Of a stretch of 54,185 nt of DNA, positions 17,273-27,245 are shown piece after piece (position 1 is the stretch's first letter; every line of letters begins with the position of its first letter). The notes under the pieces are model-generated. The model was not told where the DNA came from, ran no database searches, and was given only the letters and a program-made list of their open reading frames with translations. The position numbers were made by a program, and so were the translations under genes. The stretch comes from Microcystis viridis FACHB-1342 (GTDB lineage Bacteria; Cyanobacteriota; Cyanobacteriia; Cyanobacteriales; Microcystaceae). Location: the NCBI RefSeq assembly GCF_014698335.1, contig NZ_JACJSV010000030.1:1-54185 (forward strand), written 5' to 3'.

Positions 17273-20200
17273 CTAGGATAATAACATCAATTGGGAACCC
17301 TGTTCGGTTTTGCGGACTTCGATGCGATGTTGAAAAGCTTCTTTAAATTGGGGCATATGAGTTACAGTCAAAATACAGGCAAAATCGGCGGATATAGCGT
17401 TAATTGCCGCAATTAAGCGATCGCATCCTTCCGCATCCTGAGTTCCGAATCCTTCGTCAACAATGAGCATTTGTAGAGCTGTTCCGGCTCTTTGTGCCAA
17501 TAATCTCGCTAAAGCTAATCGAATCGAGAAATTAATCCGAAAAGCTTCCCCTCCTGAATAGGTTTCGTAGGGACGGGATCCCCGGGTATCACCAATAATA
17601 ATGTCTAAAGTATCGATTAACTTTTCTCGCTGTTTCTTCGTACCTTTACCGCTTTTTTGGGTTAAAAACTGCACATGAAATTGATTACCAGTTAAGCGAG
17701 CTAAGATATGATTAGTTTGTGCTTCTAACTCTGGTAAAACATTCTCAATCATCAGAGTTTGTAAACCATTTTTGCCGAAAGCTAGGGCTAACTCTTTATG
17801 AACTCTATATTGTTTTTTAACTTTAGCTAAATCGCTCTCTTTTTCTGTCAGTTGTTTACCTAAAGTTTCCAGTTGATGTAACTTCTCCTCAACCCGACCT
17901 TTTTGGGAGAGCAATCCATCAATTATCTGTCTCCGCTGTTGAATATTAGTCGATAATGCGGCTATTTCTTGGCGATAGTCGGTCAAAGTACCAATCTTTT
18001 GAATAATATTTGCTAACTCCTGATTTATCTTTTGGTGATCCTCATTTCGCAGCTGTAATCTTTGCTCAATGTCAGCGATTTTAGCGGCTATTTCTGGATA
18101 AATTTTTTCCGCTTGTTGCCAGTCTTGATACTGTAATCTTACCCCCTGTAATTGTCGGATCAGATTTTGAATATTCTGATGTTCACTGCGATCATAATTT
18201 AAGTTTTGAATAAGCTTTTCTAAGCGTTCAATTTCCTGTTTAAGTGGGGAATTTTGACCTAGTTCTTGCTTCTCTTGTTCTAGTCTAGCTAATTGGTTAA
18301 TTAAATTAGGTTTCTCAGCCTTGATATTAGCTAAACGACGGTTTGCTTGCTTAAGTTCTGATTCTTGAATTTCTGCCCAACGCCATCTTTTTTCTTCTCC
18401 TCTGACTAAAGCATGACTTTGTTCATCATAATTTAATAAGGCGATTTCTTGATTGACAATTTGCAATTCTTGCTGTAATTCTAGGGCATAATTGCCACTG
18501 CGTAAAAGTGCTTCTAACTCCACAAGTATCTCCTCGGTTTTCTCTAGTTCTATTTCCTTTTCTTCAATAGTTTCTAACTTGACTTCCAACTGCACATATT
18601 TTTGTTGTAGATTCGATCTTACTGGCAATTCTTGTTTAATTTGGGCTAATTCCTCGCGTAAACGTTTTAAATCTCGATCGCAGTCTGCCATCTGTTCCTG
18701 TAGGGACCAAATTTGCTCTTGAATTTGTTCTTGATGTTGATGGGTTTTTCTGATTACCTGATGACGGTGATGACTGTCTAAATTCTGTTCACACAAAGGA
18801 CAAACCGAATCGGGAATATTCAATTTTTCCAATTTATCAGTTAACTCTAAAAGTTGTTCTTCATATCTTTTCTGTTGCTCCAATAAACTTTTTTTATCCA
18901 CTTGTTTAACCGTTTCTTTTTCTTCCACTCGTTCACAATAGGTTTGTTTTTTATCTAGTTCCTTAATTCGCTTGGCTAAATTGAGAGCTTCCTCTCTTAG
19001 CAGCGGAATACGAGCGATTTCTGTCTCTAATTGTTGCCGATTTCTTTGCAGTTGTTCCCGACGAGCATTAATCCTGGCTTTTTCCCGTTCCAACTGCATA
19101 TTTAGATCAGCTTTTCGGCTATTTAAAGGAGCATATTTTAAAGCTAATCTATCCAATTCCTGAAGACGTTGACGATGATAATTTAATTTCTCTAATCCTG
19201 CTTGAATATCCCCCGCTTGCTCGATAATTTTTTGAGTTTCTTGTTCCTGTCTTCGCAATTCTTCTAAACGAGCGCTCGTTTGTTGGATGGGAAGGGTAAA
19301 TTCGTTAATTTTTTGCTGTAATTTCTGTTCTAATTGTTGTTTATCATACTGGGCCTGTTGCCAAGCTTGCAATTGACTTGACAAACTTGCCTCTTTCTGG
19401 TCTAAATTGATTAGGCGCTCGTGTGCAGTAATAATGTCATTTTTGCGATGAAGAATGGTCCTTATTTGATTTAATTGATTATCTAGACTAACTTTTTCCC
19501 GGTCTAATCTCTCGATTTCTGCTAATAAAACTCGCTCCTGTTCTCGTTGCCACTGCAGCTGTTTTTCCCAATTCTGACGCTGATTTTCTTCCCCTTGCAG
19601 TTGCTGTAAACGCCAATTATTTACCTCTTGTTCTTGATTAATTTGGTTAATTTGGGTGCTTAACTCTTGCAGGTGTTCCTGATAAGAATTTTTCTCCTGA
19701 AGACGGAGTTTGATAGTTTCTACTTGCTGCTCGATCTGGAGGGATTGTCCATCAAATTGTTTCGATATATCCTTGGCTTTATTCGCTAAAATTTCATAGC
19801 GATCGAGTTGTAATAATTCTGCTAAAATCTGTTTACGACCACTAGGAGGCTGTTTCATAAACTCGTCCGCTTGTCCCTGTCGTAAATAAGCAGAATTAAT
19901 GAAAGTTTTATGGTCTATTTTTAGATAAGTATTAATCTGTGCTTGGGTATCTTTAATACTTTTACCCGATAAAGGACGAAAACTTTGATCATTAATCACC
20001 TGAAAATCTAAACTAGAAGCTTTTCCCCCCCGGTGACGACTACGGATAATTTTATAGATTTCTCCCCCATAACTAAACTCGAAATCTACCCGCGCATAAT
20101 CGCTGCCCGCATGAATCACATCATCAGCAATCGAGACGCGACTTTCCCCCCAAATTACCCAAGTAATTGCTTCGAGTAAAGAGGATTTTCCCGCACCATT

Positions 20201-20296
20201 GGCACCACAAATACAGGCAGTATGTAATCCGCGAAAATCTAGCACTGCCTCGCGATAACTGAGAAAATTTTTTAGGGTTAATTGTAGGGGAATCAT
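17273..20296 (-). CDS. sbcC: SbcC/Rad50-type SMC-like ATPase
   Basis: This 1007-residue DNA-repair ATPase has an N-terminal Walker A (CICGANGAGKSSLLEAI, about 28-44) and a long antiparallel coiled coil. The coil is interrupted near residue 500 by the zinc hook CPLC. The C-terminal half holds the ABC signature YSGGEAFRINFSIRLALARLL and Walker B LQMLIVDEGFGTQD. Rad50/SbcC works with a Mre11/SbcD nuclease on DNA ends and hairpins; no sbcD lies nearby. The moaD start is 19 bp downstream, so the two may be co-transcribed. Confidence 0.92.
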   Translation of the reverse strand: MIPLQLTLKNFLSYREAVLDFRGLHTACICGANGAGKSSLLEAITWVIWGESRVSIADDVIHAGSDYARVDFEFSYGGEIYKIIRSRHRGGKASSLDFQVINDQSFRPLSGKSIKDTQAQINTYLKIDHKTFINSAYLRQGQADEFMKQPPSGRKQILAELLQLDRYEILANKAKDISKQFDGQSLQIEQQVETIKLRLQEKNSYQEHLQELSTQINQINQEQEVNNWRLQQLQGEENQRQNWEKQLQWQREQERVLLAEIERLDREKVSLDNQLNQIRTILHRKNDIITAHERLINLDQKEASLSSQLQAWQQAQYDKQQLEQKLQQKINEFTLPIQQTSARLEELRRQEQETQKIIEQAGDIQAGLEKLNYHRQRLQELDRLALKYAPLNSRKADLNMQLEREKARINARREQLQRNRQQLETEIARIPLLREEALNLAKRIKELDKKQTYCERVEEKETVKQVDKKSLLEQQKRYEEQLLELTDKLEKLNIPDSVCPLCEQNLDSHHRHQVIRKTHQHQEQIQEQIWSLQEQMADCDRDLKRLREELAQIKQELPVRSNLQQKYVQLEVKLETIEEKEIELEKTEEILVELEALLRSGNYALELQQELQIVNQEIALLNYDEQSHALVRGEEKRWRWAEIQESELKQANRRLANIKAEKPNLINQLARLEQEKQELGQNSPLKQEIERLEKLIQNLNYDRSEHQNIQNLIRQLQGVRLQYQDWQQAEKIYPEIAAKIADIEQRLQLRNEDHQKINQELANIIQKIGTLTDYRQEIAALSTNIQQRRQIIDGLLSQKGRVEEKLHQLETLGKQLTEKESDLAKVKKQYRVHKELALAFGKNGLQTLMIENVLPELEAQTNHILARLTGNQFHVQFLTQKSGKGTKKQREKLIDTLDIIIGDTRGSRPYETYSGGEAFRINFSIRLALARLLAQRAGTALQMLIVDEGFGTQDAEGCDRLIAAINAISADFACILTVTHMPQFKEAFQHRIEVRKTEQGSQLMLLS

Positions 20297-20643
20297 AAGC
20301 TGGGAAGTGGGGAAGTGGGGAAGTGGGGAAGTGGGGAGATGGGGAGAAAGGAGAGGGGAGAATGCAGTACAGATTAGAAATTAATCAGAGGACAAAAAAC
20401 CGAGGACAAGATAGCTTCAGCGCAATACATCTGGGTGAATCTATTCGGTATCAATAACTCTCTCCTACAATAACCTCTAATCAAAGCTTAACTGAAATCC
20501 AGCCGGGGGCAAATGCGCTTTTTTCTGTTCCTCAGAATTCTCCTCACCATTATCACAACCTAGGCACTGTTCACAGATAAACGCTCAGGGTCCCTCGATT
20601 TGCTACTCTAAAGGAAAGATAACCGATTCTTAAGACCAAATCT
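20297..20643. other. Gene-poor gap with an octamer repeat and a short open stretch
   Basis: Positions 20301-20348 hold about five tandem copies of an 8-bp unit, GGGGAAGT. On the minus strand, 20477-20584 is open for 35 codons without a start codon. It reads as a Cys-rich ICEQCLGCD followed by HLPPAGFQLSFD and a TAG stop. It looks like the end of a broken or frameshifted gene. Otherwise this divergent gap between sbcC and the rhodanese gene shows nothing clear. Confidence 0.5.
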
Positions 20644-20982
20644 ATGAGCATTCCCGAAATTAGCGTCCATGAACTCGCTCTCCGTTTAGCCGATCATGAT
20701 CCTAATTTACAACTTATTGATGTGCGCGAACCGGAGGAAGTTGCGATCGCATTTGTAGCCAGTTTTACCATTTTACCCTTGAGTCAATACCAAGAATGGT
20801 CGCCCACTATTGCCACCCAATTCAACCCCCAAGCGGAAACCCTCGTTATCTGTCACCATGGCATGAGATCCCTGCAAATGTGCCAATGGCTACAAAGTCA
20901 GGGTTTTACTAATGTTAAGAATATTAACGGCGGCATCGATGCTTATTCCCTCCTCGTCGATCCTAATATTCCCCGTTACTAA
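20644..20982 (+). CDS. Rhodanese-like domain protein
   Basis: This 112-residue single-domain protein shows the rhodanese pattern: LQLIDVREPEEV at the N-terminal CDC25-like strand, the active-site loop CHHGMRS with the catalytic cysteine, and WLQSQGFTNVKNINGGIDAY. Rhodaneses carry persulfide sulfur. The physiological acceptor is unknown. It is the full length of a stand-alone domain and is followed by hrcA about 160 bp downstream. Confidence 0.9.
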   Translation: MSIPEISVHELALRLADHDPNLQLIDVREPEEVAIAFVASFTILPLSQYQEWSPTIATQFNPQAETLVICHHGMRSLQMCQWLQSQGFTNVKNINGGIDAYSLLVDPNIPRY

Positions 20983-21057
20983 TTTTTATAGCCCCCATCG
21001 GGAAAAGAGAGGGGTAAACTATCCCCTTTCTCCCCACGGAGGACTGACTAATGACTA

Positions 21058-21082
21058 CTGATAACTGATAACTGATAACTGA
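21058..21082. repeat. Heptamer repeat ACTGATA
   Basis: Four near-perfect copies of the 7-bp unit lie just upstream of the hrcA promoter region. This is the reverse complement of the AGTTATC-type repeat seen elsewhere in the window. Confidence 0.75.
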
Positions 21083-21139
21083 ATAAGCGTTATACTGTCT
21101 AGAAAAATGTTATAAATCTTTTGTTAAGATTATCCCCCT

Positions 21140-22216
21140 ATGTCCGCTAGAACCCATCTCAGCGATCGCTATCAACATATCTTAAAGGCGACAATCCAAC
21201 ATTATATCGCCACAGCCGAACCGGTTGGCTCGAAAACTCTGCTAGAGGAGTACAAATTTACGGTTAGTTCCGCCACGATTCGCAATGCTCTCGGTAAACT
21301 AGAAAAAGAAGGTTTACTCTATCAACCCCACACTTCCTCCGGACGCATTCCCTCCGATTGGGGTTATCGTCTCTACGTCGATGAGTTAATGACTCCCGAT
21401 GACCGTATCGGCGAAAAAATCGGCTATTATCTGCATCAAAACGCTAAATCTCCCGCTTGGAGTCTCGAAAGTCTGCTGCAACGGGCCACCCAGTTTTTAG
21501 CCGGTTTAAGCGGTTATATCGCTATCGTTACCCTTCCCCACACCCTCACTAATACCCTGCGTCATCTGCAATTAATCCCTGTCTCGAACCGGCAGATCAT
21601 GTTAATTATTGTTACAGATAGTTTACAAACACGCTCGGTTATGATAGAGATTCCTGAGTCTATGGCAACGGACAAGGAGGATGGATTAGCAGAAGAATTA
21701 CAAATCCTCTCTAATTTTCTCGGGGAAAAATTAAAAGGTTATTGCTTGGCAGATTTAATTAACCTCGATTGGCAGCAAATCGAGCGAGAATTTACCCGTT
21801 ATACTCATTTTCTCCAACAATTAAGCCAAGAAATCAGCGCTAGTCTCCAATCCACTGCCATCCCAGAGATTATCGTCCATGGTGTCGCTGAAGTCATTCG
21901 ACAGCCAGAATTCGCCCAATGGCAACAAGTACAAATGTTACTGCATCTATTGGAAGCAGAACAGGATCGCCTTTTACCCCTGATTTTACAAAGACCAGAA
22001 CTAGAAAAATCAGCTAAAAAAGTCAAAATCACCATTGGTTCCGAAAATCCTCTGGAATCCATGCGCCCTTGTACTCTTATCTCCGCTTTTTATAAACAGG
22101 GAGATACTCCCGTCGGTAGTGTCGGCATTATCGGACCGACGCGAATGTTATACGAAAATACTATTCCCCTAGTGGAATCCACCGCTAACTATCTCAGCGA
22201 GGCTATAAGTAAGTAG
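21140..22216 (+). CDS. hrcA: Heat-inducible transcription repressor HrcA
   Basis: This 358-residue repressor has an N-terminal winged helix (LSDRYQHILKATIQHYIATAEPVGSKTLLE, VSSATIRNALGKLEKEGLLYQPHTSSGRIPSDWGYR read in parts) and the GAF-like HrcA domain. The C-terminal CTLISAFYKQGDTPVGSVGIIGPTRM block is highly diagnostic. HrcA binds CIRCE operators upstream of groESL and is stabilised by GroEL. No CIRCE sequence was seen in this window, so its targets lie elsewhere. The last 14 bp overlap the convergent gene at 22203. Confidence 0.95.
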   Translation: MSARTHLSDRYQHILKATIQHYIATAEPVGSKTLLEEYKFTVSSATIRNALGKLEKEGLLYQPHTSSGRIPSDWGYRLYVDELMTPDDRIGEKIGYYLHQNAKSPAWSLESLLQRATQFLAGLSGYIAIVTLPHTLTNTLRHLQLIPVSNRQIMLIIVTDSLQTRSVMIEIPESMATDKEDGLAEELQILSNFLGEKLKGYCLADLINLDWQQIEREFTRYTHFLQQLSQEISASLQSTAIPEIIVHGVAEVIRQPEFAQWQQVQMLLHLLEAEQDRLLPLILQRPELEKSAKKVKITIGSENPLESMRPCTLISAFYKQGDTPVGSVGIIGPTRMLYENTIPLVESTANYLSEAISK

Positions 22217-22496
22217 ATATCCCCCGTAAAGGTTCGGGAATAGGACAATCGACAGTAAACTCTAAAATTGTTTCACCATCCCCCAAATAGCCAGAATTGG
22301 CAAAACAGAGCAACATCCGCACCAGCGCCACCCACACCTGTGCATCGAACTCCCAATCCTGTCCCCGACGCGCTCCACAGGCGATCGATTTTAGCGCCCA
22401 AAAATAACTATTTCTCACCACCGAACCGCCTTTTTTATAAACTGGCACATCCTCATGGTGAATATAAAGAATATCATCTTTAGCGATCGCTCTCAT
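22203..22496 (-). CDS. Conserved-looking hypothetical protein
   Basis: This 97-residue protein has no function that I recognise. It contains HHEDVPVYKKGGSVVRNSYFWALKSIACGARRG, read in parts, a hydrophobic helix VALVRMLLCFANSGYL and a terminal FTVDCPIPEP. The balanced composition and absence of repeats suggest a real gene rather than an antisense artefact. It is convergent with hrcA and overlaps its end by 14 bp. There is no signal peptide. Confidence 0.55.
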   Translation of the reverse strand: MRAIAKDDILYIHHEDVPVYKKGGSVVRNSYFWALKSIACGARRGQDWEFDAQVWVALVRMLLCFANSGYLGDGETILEFTVDCPIPEPLRGISTYL

Positions 22497-22656
22497 CGGT
22501 GGCTAGGAAAGTTATAGGAATTTTCAGCTTATCGTCTAGAGAATAACACCCTATAGGAAATTTTGGGCGCATCCCCTGCACCCCTACCATTTTTAATAAC
22601 TTCTGTTTATCATCACAAATAGGAAATGCCGCCTTTCTAGTGGAGGCACAAAAAGC

Positions 22657-22662
22657 TATAAT
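22657..22662 (+). promoter_or_regulatory. -10 box upstream of menA
   Basis: A consensus TATAAT lies 64 bp before the menA ATG. The matching -35 region (TTTCTA) is weak. Confidence 0.4.
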
Positions 22663-22725
22663 TCTACCTTAAACCCTCGTTTTTTATCCCTAGAGCGATC
22701 GAGTTTTCCTGATTATTATTCAGCT

Positions 22726-23634
22726 ATGACCACCGATACTATCACCACTCCCTCACCCAAAAAACTCTGGTTAGCAGCCCTGAAACCACCAATGTATAGT
22801 GTGGCGATTATACCGATTATTTTGGGAACAGCGATCGCTTATCAGGAAACAGGTGGATTTTCTCTGCCGATTTTTGCCACTTTTATCCTCTCAGCTATTT
22901 TAATTCTCGCTTGGTTAAATCTCAGTAATGATGTTTTTGATGCCGATACTGGGATCGATGTTAATAAAGCTCATTCGATCGTTAATTTAACTGGCAATAA
23001 ATCTTTAATTTTCTGGCTCAGTAATCTTTTTCTATTAGTGGGTATTGCTGGTATTTTTGCTATTAGTTATTGGCGAGGTGATTGGACTATCCTAGAATTA
23101 ATCGCCCTCTGCTGTTTTTTGGGCTATACCTATCAAGGGCCTCCCTTCCGTCTCGGTTATCAAGGATTAGGTGAAATTATCTGTTTCTTTACTTTTGGAC
23201 CCTTGGCGATTGCTGCTGCCTACTATTCCCAAGTGGGTGCTTTTTCTGTCTCTAGTCTAGCGGCTTCAATTATTATCGGGATTACCACTTCTATCATCCT
23301 TTTTTGTTCCCATTTCCATCAAGTTGCCGATGATCTCAAAGCGGGTAAAAAATCACCTATTGCTCGTTTAGGTACTTTAAAAGGTTCTAGAGTTTTAACC
23401 GTAGTGACGGTTCTCGTTTACGTTTTAACGGTAGTTTTTGTCCTGCTGCAGGTTTATCCCCCTCTCACCCTCTTAATCTTCCTTAGTCTCCCTTTCGCTT
23501 GGCAATTAGTCCACCACGTTAACCAAAATCACGATCAACCTCAGCTAGTCAGTAACTGCAAGTTTATAGCGGTTAATCTTCACTTTTTTAGTGGCATTCT
23601 CTTCTCCCTTGGCTATTTCCTTGCTTCCCGTTGA
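22726..23634 (+). CDS. menA: 1,4-dihydroxy-2-naphthoate phytyltransferase
   Basis: This 302-residue UbiA-superfamily prenyltransferase has about eight membrane helices. The first Asp-rich motif reads NLSNDVFDADTGID, and the second region is FHQVADDLKAGKKSP. The N-terminal KLWLAALKPPMYSVAIIPIILG is MenA-like. In cyanobacteria MenA attaches the phytyl chain during phylloquinone synthesis for photosystem I, in the membrane. The length fits. A run of heptamer repeats separates it from the next gene. Confidence 0.9.
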   Translation: MTTDTITTPSPKKLWLAALKPPMYSVAIIPIILGTAIAYQETGGFSLPIFATFILSAILILAWLNLSNDVFDADTGIDVNKAHSIVNLTGNKSLIFWLSNLFLLVGIAGIFAISYWRGDWTILELIALCCFLGYTYQGPPFRLGYQGLGEIICFFTFGPLAIAAAYYSQVGAFSVSSLAASIIIGITTSIILFCSHFHQVADDLKAGKKSPIARLGTLKGSRVLTVVTVLVYVLTVVFVLLQVYPPLTLLIFLSLPFAWQLVHHVNQNHDQPQLVSNCKFIAVNLHFFSGILFSLGYFLASR

Positions 23635-23664
23635 TCAACCCGATTTTTTTTCTTAAACCCCTTT

Positions 23665-23793
23665 ATCAGTTATCAGTTATCAGTTATCAGTTATCAGTTA
23701 TCAGTTATTAGTTTTGAGTTTTAAGTTCAGTGATCACTGTTTACTGATCACTGAAAACACTTCCTCATTCATAATTCATAATTCATAATTCAT
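23665..23793. repeat. Heptamer repeat cluster (AGTTATC and CATAATT)
   Basis: Six tandem AGTTATC units occupy about 23665-23711, and four CATAATT-type units occupy about 23766-23793. Degenerate copies lie between. They form most of the gap between menA and the HerA-like gene. Confidence 0.85.
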
Positions 23794-23813
23794 CGCCACA
23801 AATCAAGGTTAGC

Positions 23814-25508
23814 ATGAGTGAACAGCCCCTCGGATCGGTTATTCAAGGTTCCCTGAGTGAAGGTTTAGAAATCCGTCTTTATCCGGATATTTCGGTAGAA
23901 GATATGCGCGTCGGTAAATTTTTAGTGGTGCAAGGCACTCGCTCGCGTTTTTTCTGTCTCCTCACCGATGTCTCCCTGGGTAACTCTAGTCCCCGAATTA
24001 TCGCGAATCCTCCCCATCCCGATGATAGTTTTATGCGCGATGTTTTAGCGGGTAGCGGTACTTATGGTACTATTGAACTATCGCCTATGCTTATGTTTAC
24101 ACCGACTGGAGGTAATTCCCCGGCAGTTTCCGACACTTCCTTAGGCTCTTTTCAACCCCAAACTAGCGCCGATTTAGAATTACTGCCAGTTAAAACTATT
24201 CCCGCGCATTTTAGCCAAGTTTATGAAGCTTGTGAGCAGGATTTTCGCATGGTTTTCGGTTGGGAAGATGATCCCACCAGAAAGAATTTTGCTATTGGTC
24301 AACCCCTTGACATGGACGTGCCAATATGTATTAATCTCGATCGCTTTGTGGAACGTAGTAACGGTGTTTTTGGCAAATCCGGGACGGGAAAATCCTTTTT
24401 AACCAGGCTCTTAATTTCGGGTATTATTCGCAAACAAGCAGGGGTTAACCTCATGTTTGATATGCACTCGGAATACGGTTGGGAAGCGATGAAAGAAGGG
24501 AAGGAGGTTTCTACGGTGAAAGGATTATGTCAATTATTTCCCGGACAGGTAGAAATTTATACCCTCGATCCCGATTCTACCAAACGCCGGGGAGTACGAG
24601 GGGCGCAGGAATTATTCTTAAGTTATAATCAGATTGAAATCGAAGATATTCGTTTAATCGGTCGGGAATTAGGTATCTCGGAAGCTAGTTTAGATAATGC
24701 CAATATTCTCTATAACGAGTATGGAGAATCCTGGATTACTCAGTTATTAAATATGAGTAACGAGGATATTAAAATCTTCTGTACGGAAAAACAGGGCCAT
24801 GCGGGATCAATCATGTCCCTCCAGAGAAAATTAATGCGTCTAGATAGTTTGAAATATTTAAGAAGTTCTTGTCCCCACAATTATATCGATCAGGTTTTAC
24901 AAGCTTTAGATGCAGGTAAGCACGTTGTTATTGAATTTGGCTCCCAAAGTAATATGCTTTCCTATATGTTAGCCACCAATATGATCACCCGTCGGATTCA
25001 TGCTAATTATGTTAAAAAAGCTGAATATTTTTTACAAACTAAAAACCCCGTTGATCGGCCGCAACAGTTAGTGATTACCATTGAAGAAGCTCATCGATTT
25101 CTTGATTCTGCTGTGGTACATCAAACTATCTTTGGAACCATCGCCAGGGAGATGCGAAAATACTTTGTTACTCTCTTAATTGTCGATCAAAGACCTTCAG
25201 GAATTGATAACGAAGTTATGTCTCAGGTAGGGACGAGAATCACCTGTTTATTAAACGATGAAAAGGACATCGAAGCCATATTTACTGGGGTTTCTGGAGG
25301 GGGAAGTTTGCGATCAGTTTTAGCGAAATTAGACTCAAAACAACAAGCTTTAGTTTTAGGTCATGCGGTCCCTATGCCGGTAGTAATTCGTACTCGCGCC
25401 TACGATCAAAAATTCTATACTGAAATAGGTGCGACCGACTGGCGAGAATTACCCGATGAGGAAGTTTTAGCGGCGGCCAAAATTGCCAAAGCCGATCTAG
25501 GATTTTAG
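23814..25508 (+). CDS. HerA/DUF87-type ATP-binding protein
   Basis: This 564-residue ATPase has a beta-rich N-terminal domain resembling the HerA/HAS barrel (about 1-110), then Walker A GVFGKSGTGKSFLTRLLISG near residue 183, the FDMHSEYGW motif, a Walker B-like TIEEAHRF near 425, and a late RPSGIDNEVMSQVGTRI region typical of HerA/FtsK motors. HerA proteins move DNA with the NurA nuclease. No nurA lies nearby, so the role here is unknown. Confidence 0.85.
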   Translation: MSEQPLGSVIQGSLSEGLEIRLYPDISVEDMRVGKFLVVQGTRSRFFCLLTDVSLGNSSPRIIANPPHPDDSFMRDVLAGSGTYGTIELSPMLMFTPTGGNSPAVSDTSLGSFQPQTSADLELLPVKTIPAHFSQVYEACEQDFRMVFGWEDDPTRKNFAIGQPLDMDVPICINLDRFVERSNGVFGKSGTGKSFLTRLLISGIIRKQAGVNLMFDMHSEYGWEAMKEGKEVSTVKGLCQLFPGQVEIYTLDPDSTKRRGVRGAQELFLSYNQIEIEDIRLIGRELGISEASLDNANILYNEYGESWITQLLNMSNEDIKIFCTEKQGHAGSIMSLQRKLMRLDSLKYLRSSCPHNYIDQVLQALDAGKHVVIEFGSQSNMLSYMLATNMITRRIHANYVKKAEYFLQTKNPVDRPQQLVITIEEAHRFLDSAVVHQTIFGTIAREMRKYFVTLLIVDQRPSGIDNEVMSQVGTRITCLLNDEKDIEAIFTGVSGGGSLRSVLAKLDSKQQALVLGHAVPMPVVIRTRAYDQKFYTEIGATDWRELPDEEVLAAAKIAKADLGF

Positions 25509-25590
25509 AAAAATTAACTTTTGATTGTAGAATAGAGTTGGGTTATTTTTACTGAGAAGAAACCCTGGATGAAAACTGGTTTCCCTAACT

Positions 25591-26955
25591 ATGCAACAAG
25601 GTGATTTAATCGAGATCGAGATTACCGACCTCAACCATACGGGCGAAGGTGTGGGAAAATACCGAGGACAGGTGATTTTTGTGCCAGATACGGTTATTGG
25701 CGATCGCATTCAAACTCGCATCACCTATATCAAAAAAAGTCATGCGATCGGCAAACTACAAACTATTCTACAAGCATCTCCCCATCGTATCCGGCCTCGC
25801 TGCATCGTTGCCGATAAATGTGGTGGCTGTCAATGGCAACACATCGAGGATCAATTTCAGCTGCAGGTCAAAAAAGAGCAAGTACAAGAGGTATTAACCA
25901 GAATTGGCGGTTTTACCGATCCTTTGGTTTATCCTCCCCTCACCGGTACTTCTCCCCTCGCTTATCGCAATAAAGCTACCTATCCTCTCGGATTTTCCCC
26001 CACCGGCAATGTGCAAGCGGGTTATTATCGTCGCGGCAGCCATCATCTGATTAATCTCAATCAATGTCCAATTCAAGATCAGGCTTTAAATCCGTTTCTA
26101 GCAGAGATAAAACAGGATATTCAGGAGCAAGGCTGGTCAATTTACGATGAAAAGACCCATCAAGGACAATTACGCCATTTATCCCTAAGAATTGGCCGCC
26201 ACACGGGAGAAATTTTATTAACCCTGATTAGTACCGATAATAATTTACAGGGAATTGAGACCCAAGCGCGGCAATGGCTGGCAAAATACGGCAATTTAGT
26301 CGGTGTAACCCTGAATTATAACCCCGATCGAGGTAATGCTATTTTTGGCACTCAGACCACAACTATTGCGGGAAGGGACTATATTAACGAAAAGTTCGCC
26401 GGATTAACCTATCAATTGGCTGCCGATACCTTTTTTCAGATTAATACAGAGGCTGCTGAAGCCTTATTTGCGCTTATTTGCCAAAAATTAGAGCTTAAAG
26501 GTGAAGAAATTCTTATTGATGCTTACTGTGGTATCGGTACTTTTACTTTACCCCTCGCTAAACGGGTTAAAGAGGTGATTGGACTAGAATCCTATAGCTT
26601 TTCCCTCGATCGAGCCAAGATTAACGCCCAATTAAATAATATTACCAACACAACCTTTATTTTAGGGGCCGTAGAAAAAACTTTACCGCAACTGACAGTT
26701 AAACCCGACATTATTTTACTCGATCCGCCCCGCAAAGGTTGCGATCGATCTGTTCTCGATAGTCTGTTACAGCTGCAAAGTCAACGCATTGTTTATATCA
26801 GTTGTCAAAGTGCAACTTTAGCCAGAGACTTGCAATATCTTTGTAAAACAGGCGATTATCAACTACTAGAAGTGCAAACCGCCGATTTCTTTCCCCAAAC
26901 TCCCCACGTCGAATGCGCTGCTTTTCTTAGACAAAAAAACACAAATCTGGTATGA
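25591..26955 (+). CDS. rlmD: 23S rRNA (uracil-C5)-methyltransferase RlmD/RumA
   Basis: This 454-residue SAM-dependent methyltransferase opens with a TRAM domain (about 1-60). It has the 4Fe-4S cysteines in RCIVADKCGGCQWQHI plus NQCPI. Then come the Rossmann domain DAYCGIGTFTLPLA, LDPPRKGCDRSVLD and the catalytic YISCQSATLARDL with its nucleophilic Cys. It would form m5U in 23S rRNA; the exact uridine cannot be told from RlmC/RlmD motifs alone. It follows the HerA-like gene on the same strand by 82 bp. Confidence 0.92.
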   Translation: MQQGDLIEIEITDLNHTGEGVGKYRGQVIFVPDTVIGDRIQTRITYIKKSHAIGKLQTILQASPHRIRPRCIVADKCGGCQWQHIEDQFQLQVKKEQVQEVLTRIGGFTDPLVYPPLTGTSPLAYRNKATYPLGFSPTGNVQAGYYRRGSHHLINLNQCPIQDQALNPFLAEIKQDIQEQGWSIYDEKTHQGQLRHLSLRIGRHTGEILLTLISTDNNLQGIETQARQWLAKYGNLVGVTLNYNPDRGNAIFGTQTTTIAGRDYINEKFAGLTYQLAADTFFQINTEAAEALFALICQKLELKGEEILIDAYCGIGTFTLPLAKRVKEVIGLESYSFSLDRAKINAQLNNITNTTFILGAVEKTLPQLTVKPDIILLDPPRKGCDRSVLDSLLQLQSQRIVYISCQSATLARDLQYLCKTGDYQLLEVQTADFFPQTPHVECAAFLRQKNTNLV

Positions 26956-27245
26956 TGAAATAAGGGAGAAAACCCGACACTTTAGCCGTTTATGGCTGAA
27001 AAGTCAACGGTTAAGGATAATAGCATATTAAGCCCCGTTCCAGTCAACTATTTTTTTGATTAACTACTCGCTCAAAGCTGCCTTGATTCTCGATTGGTTT
27101 GTAGATCAATCATAAAAATATCTAATCAATCTCAGAGACAGAAAAGGGATAAAACATGACTCATTAGGTATGGCAATCATCGGTTAAGAGACCTTAATCT
27201 TTCTGTAAGAGAATAGTCATTGAATAAAAGCTAGAGGTAAAGCGC

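Noticed and set aside
26956-27245. tRNA or structured RNA between rlmD and the RsbW-like gene
   Set aside because: A short hairpin (TTTAGCC/GGCTGAA) is visible, but no cloverleaf, T-loop consensus or known riboswitch core could be found.
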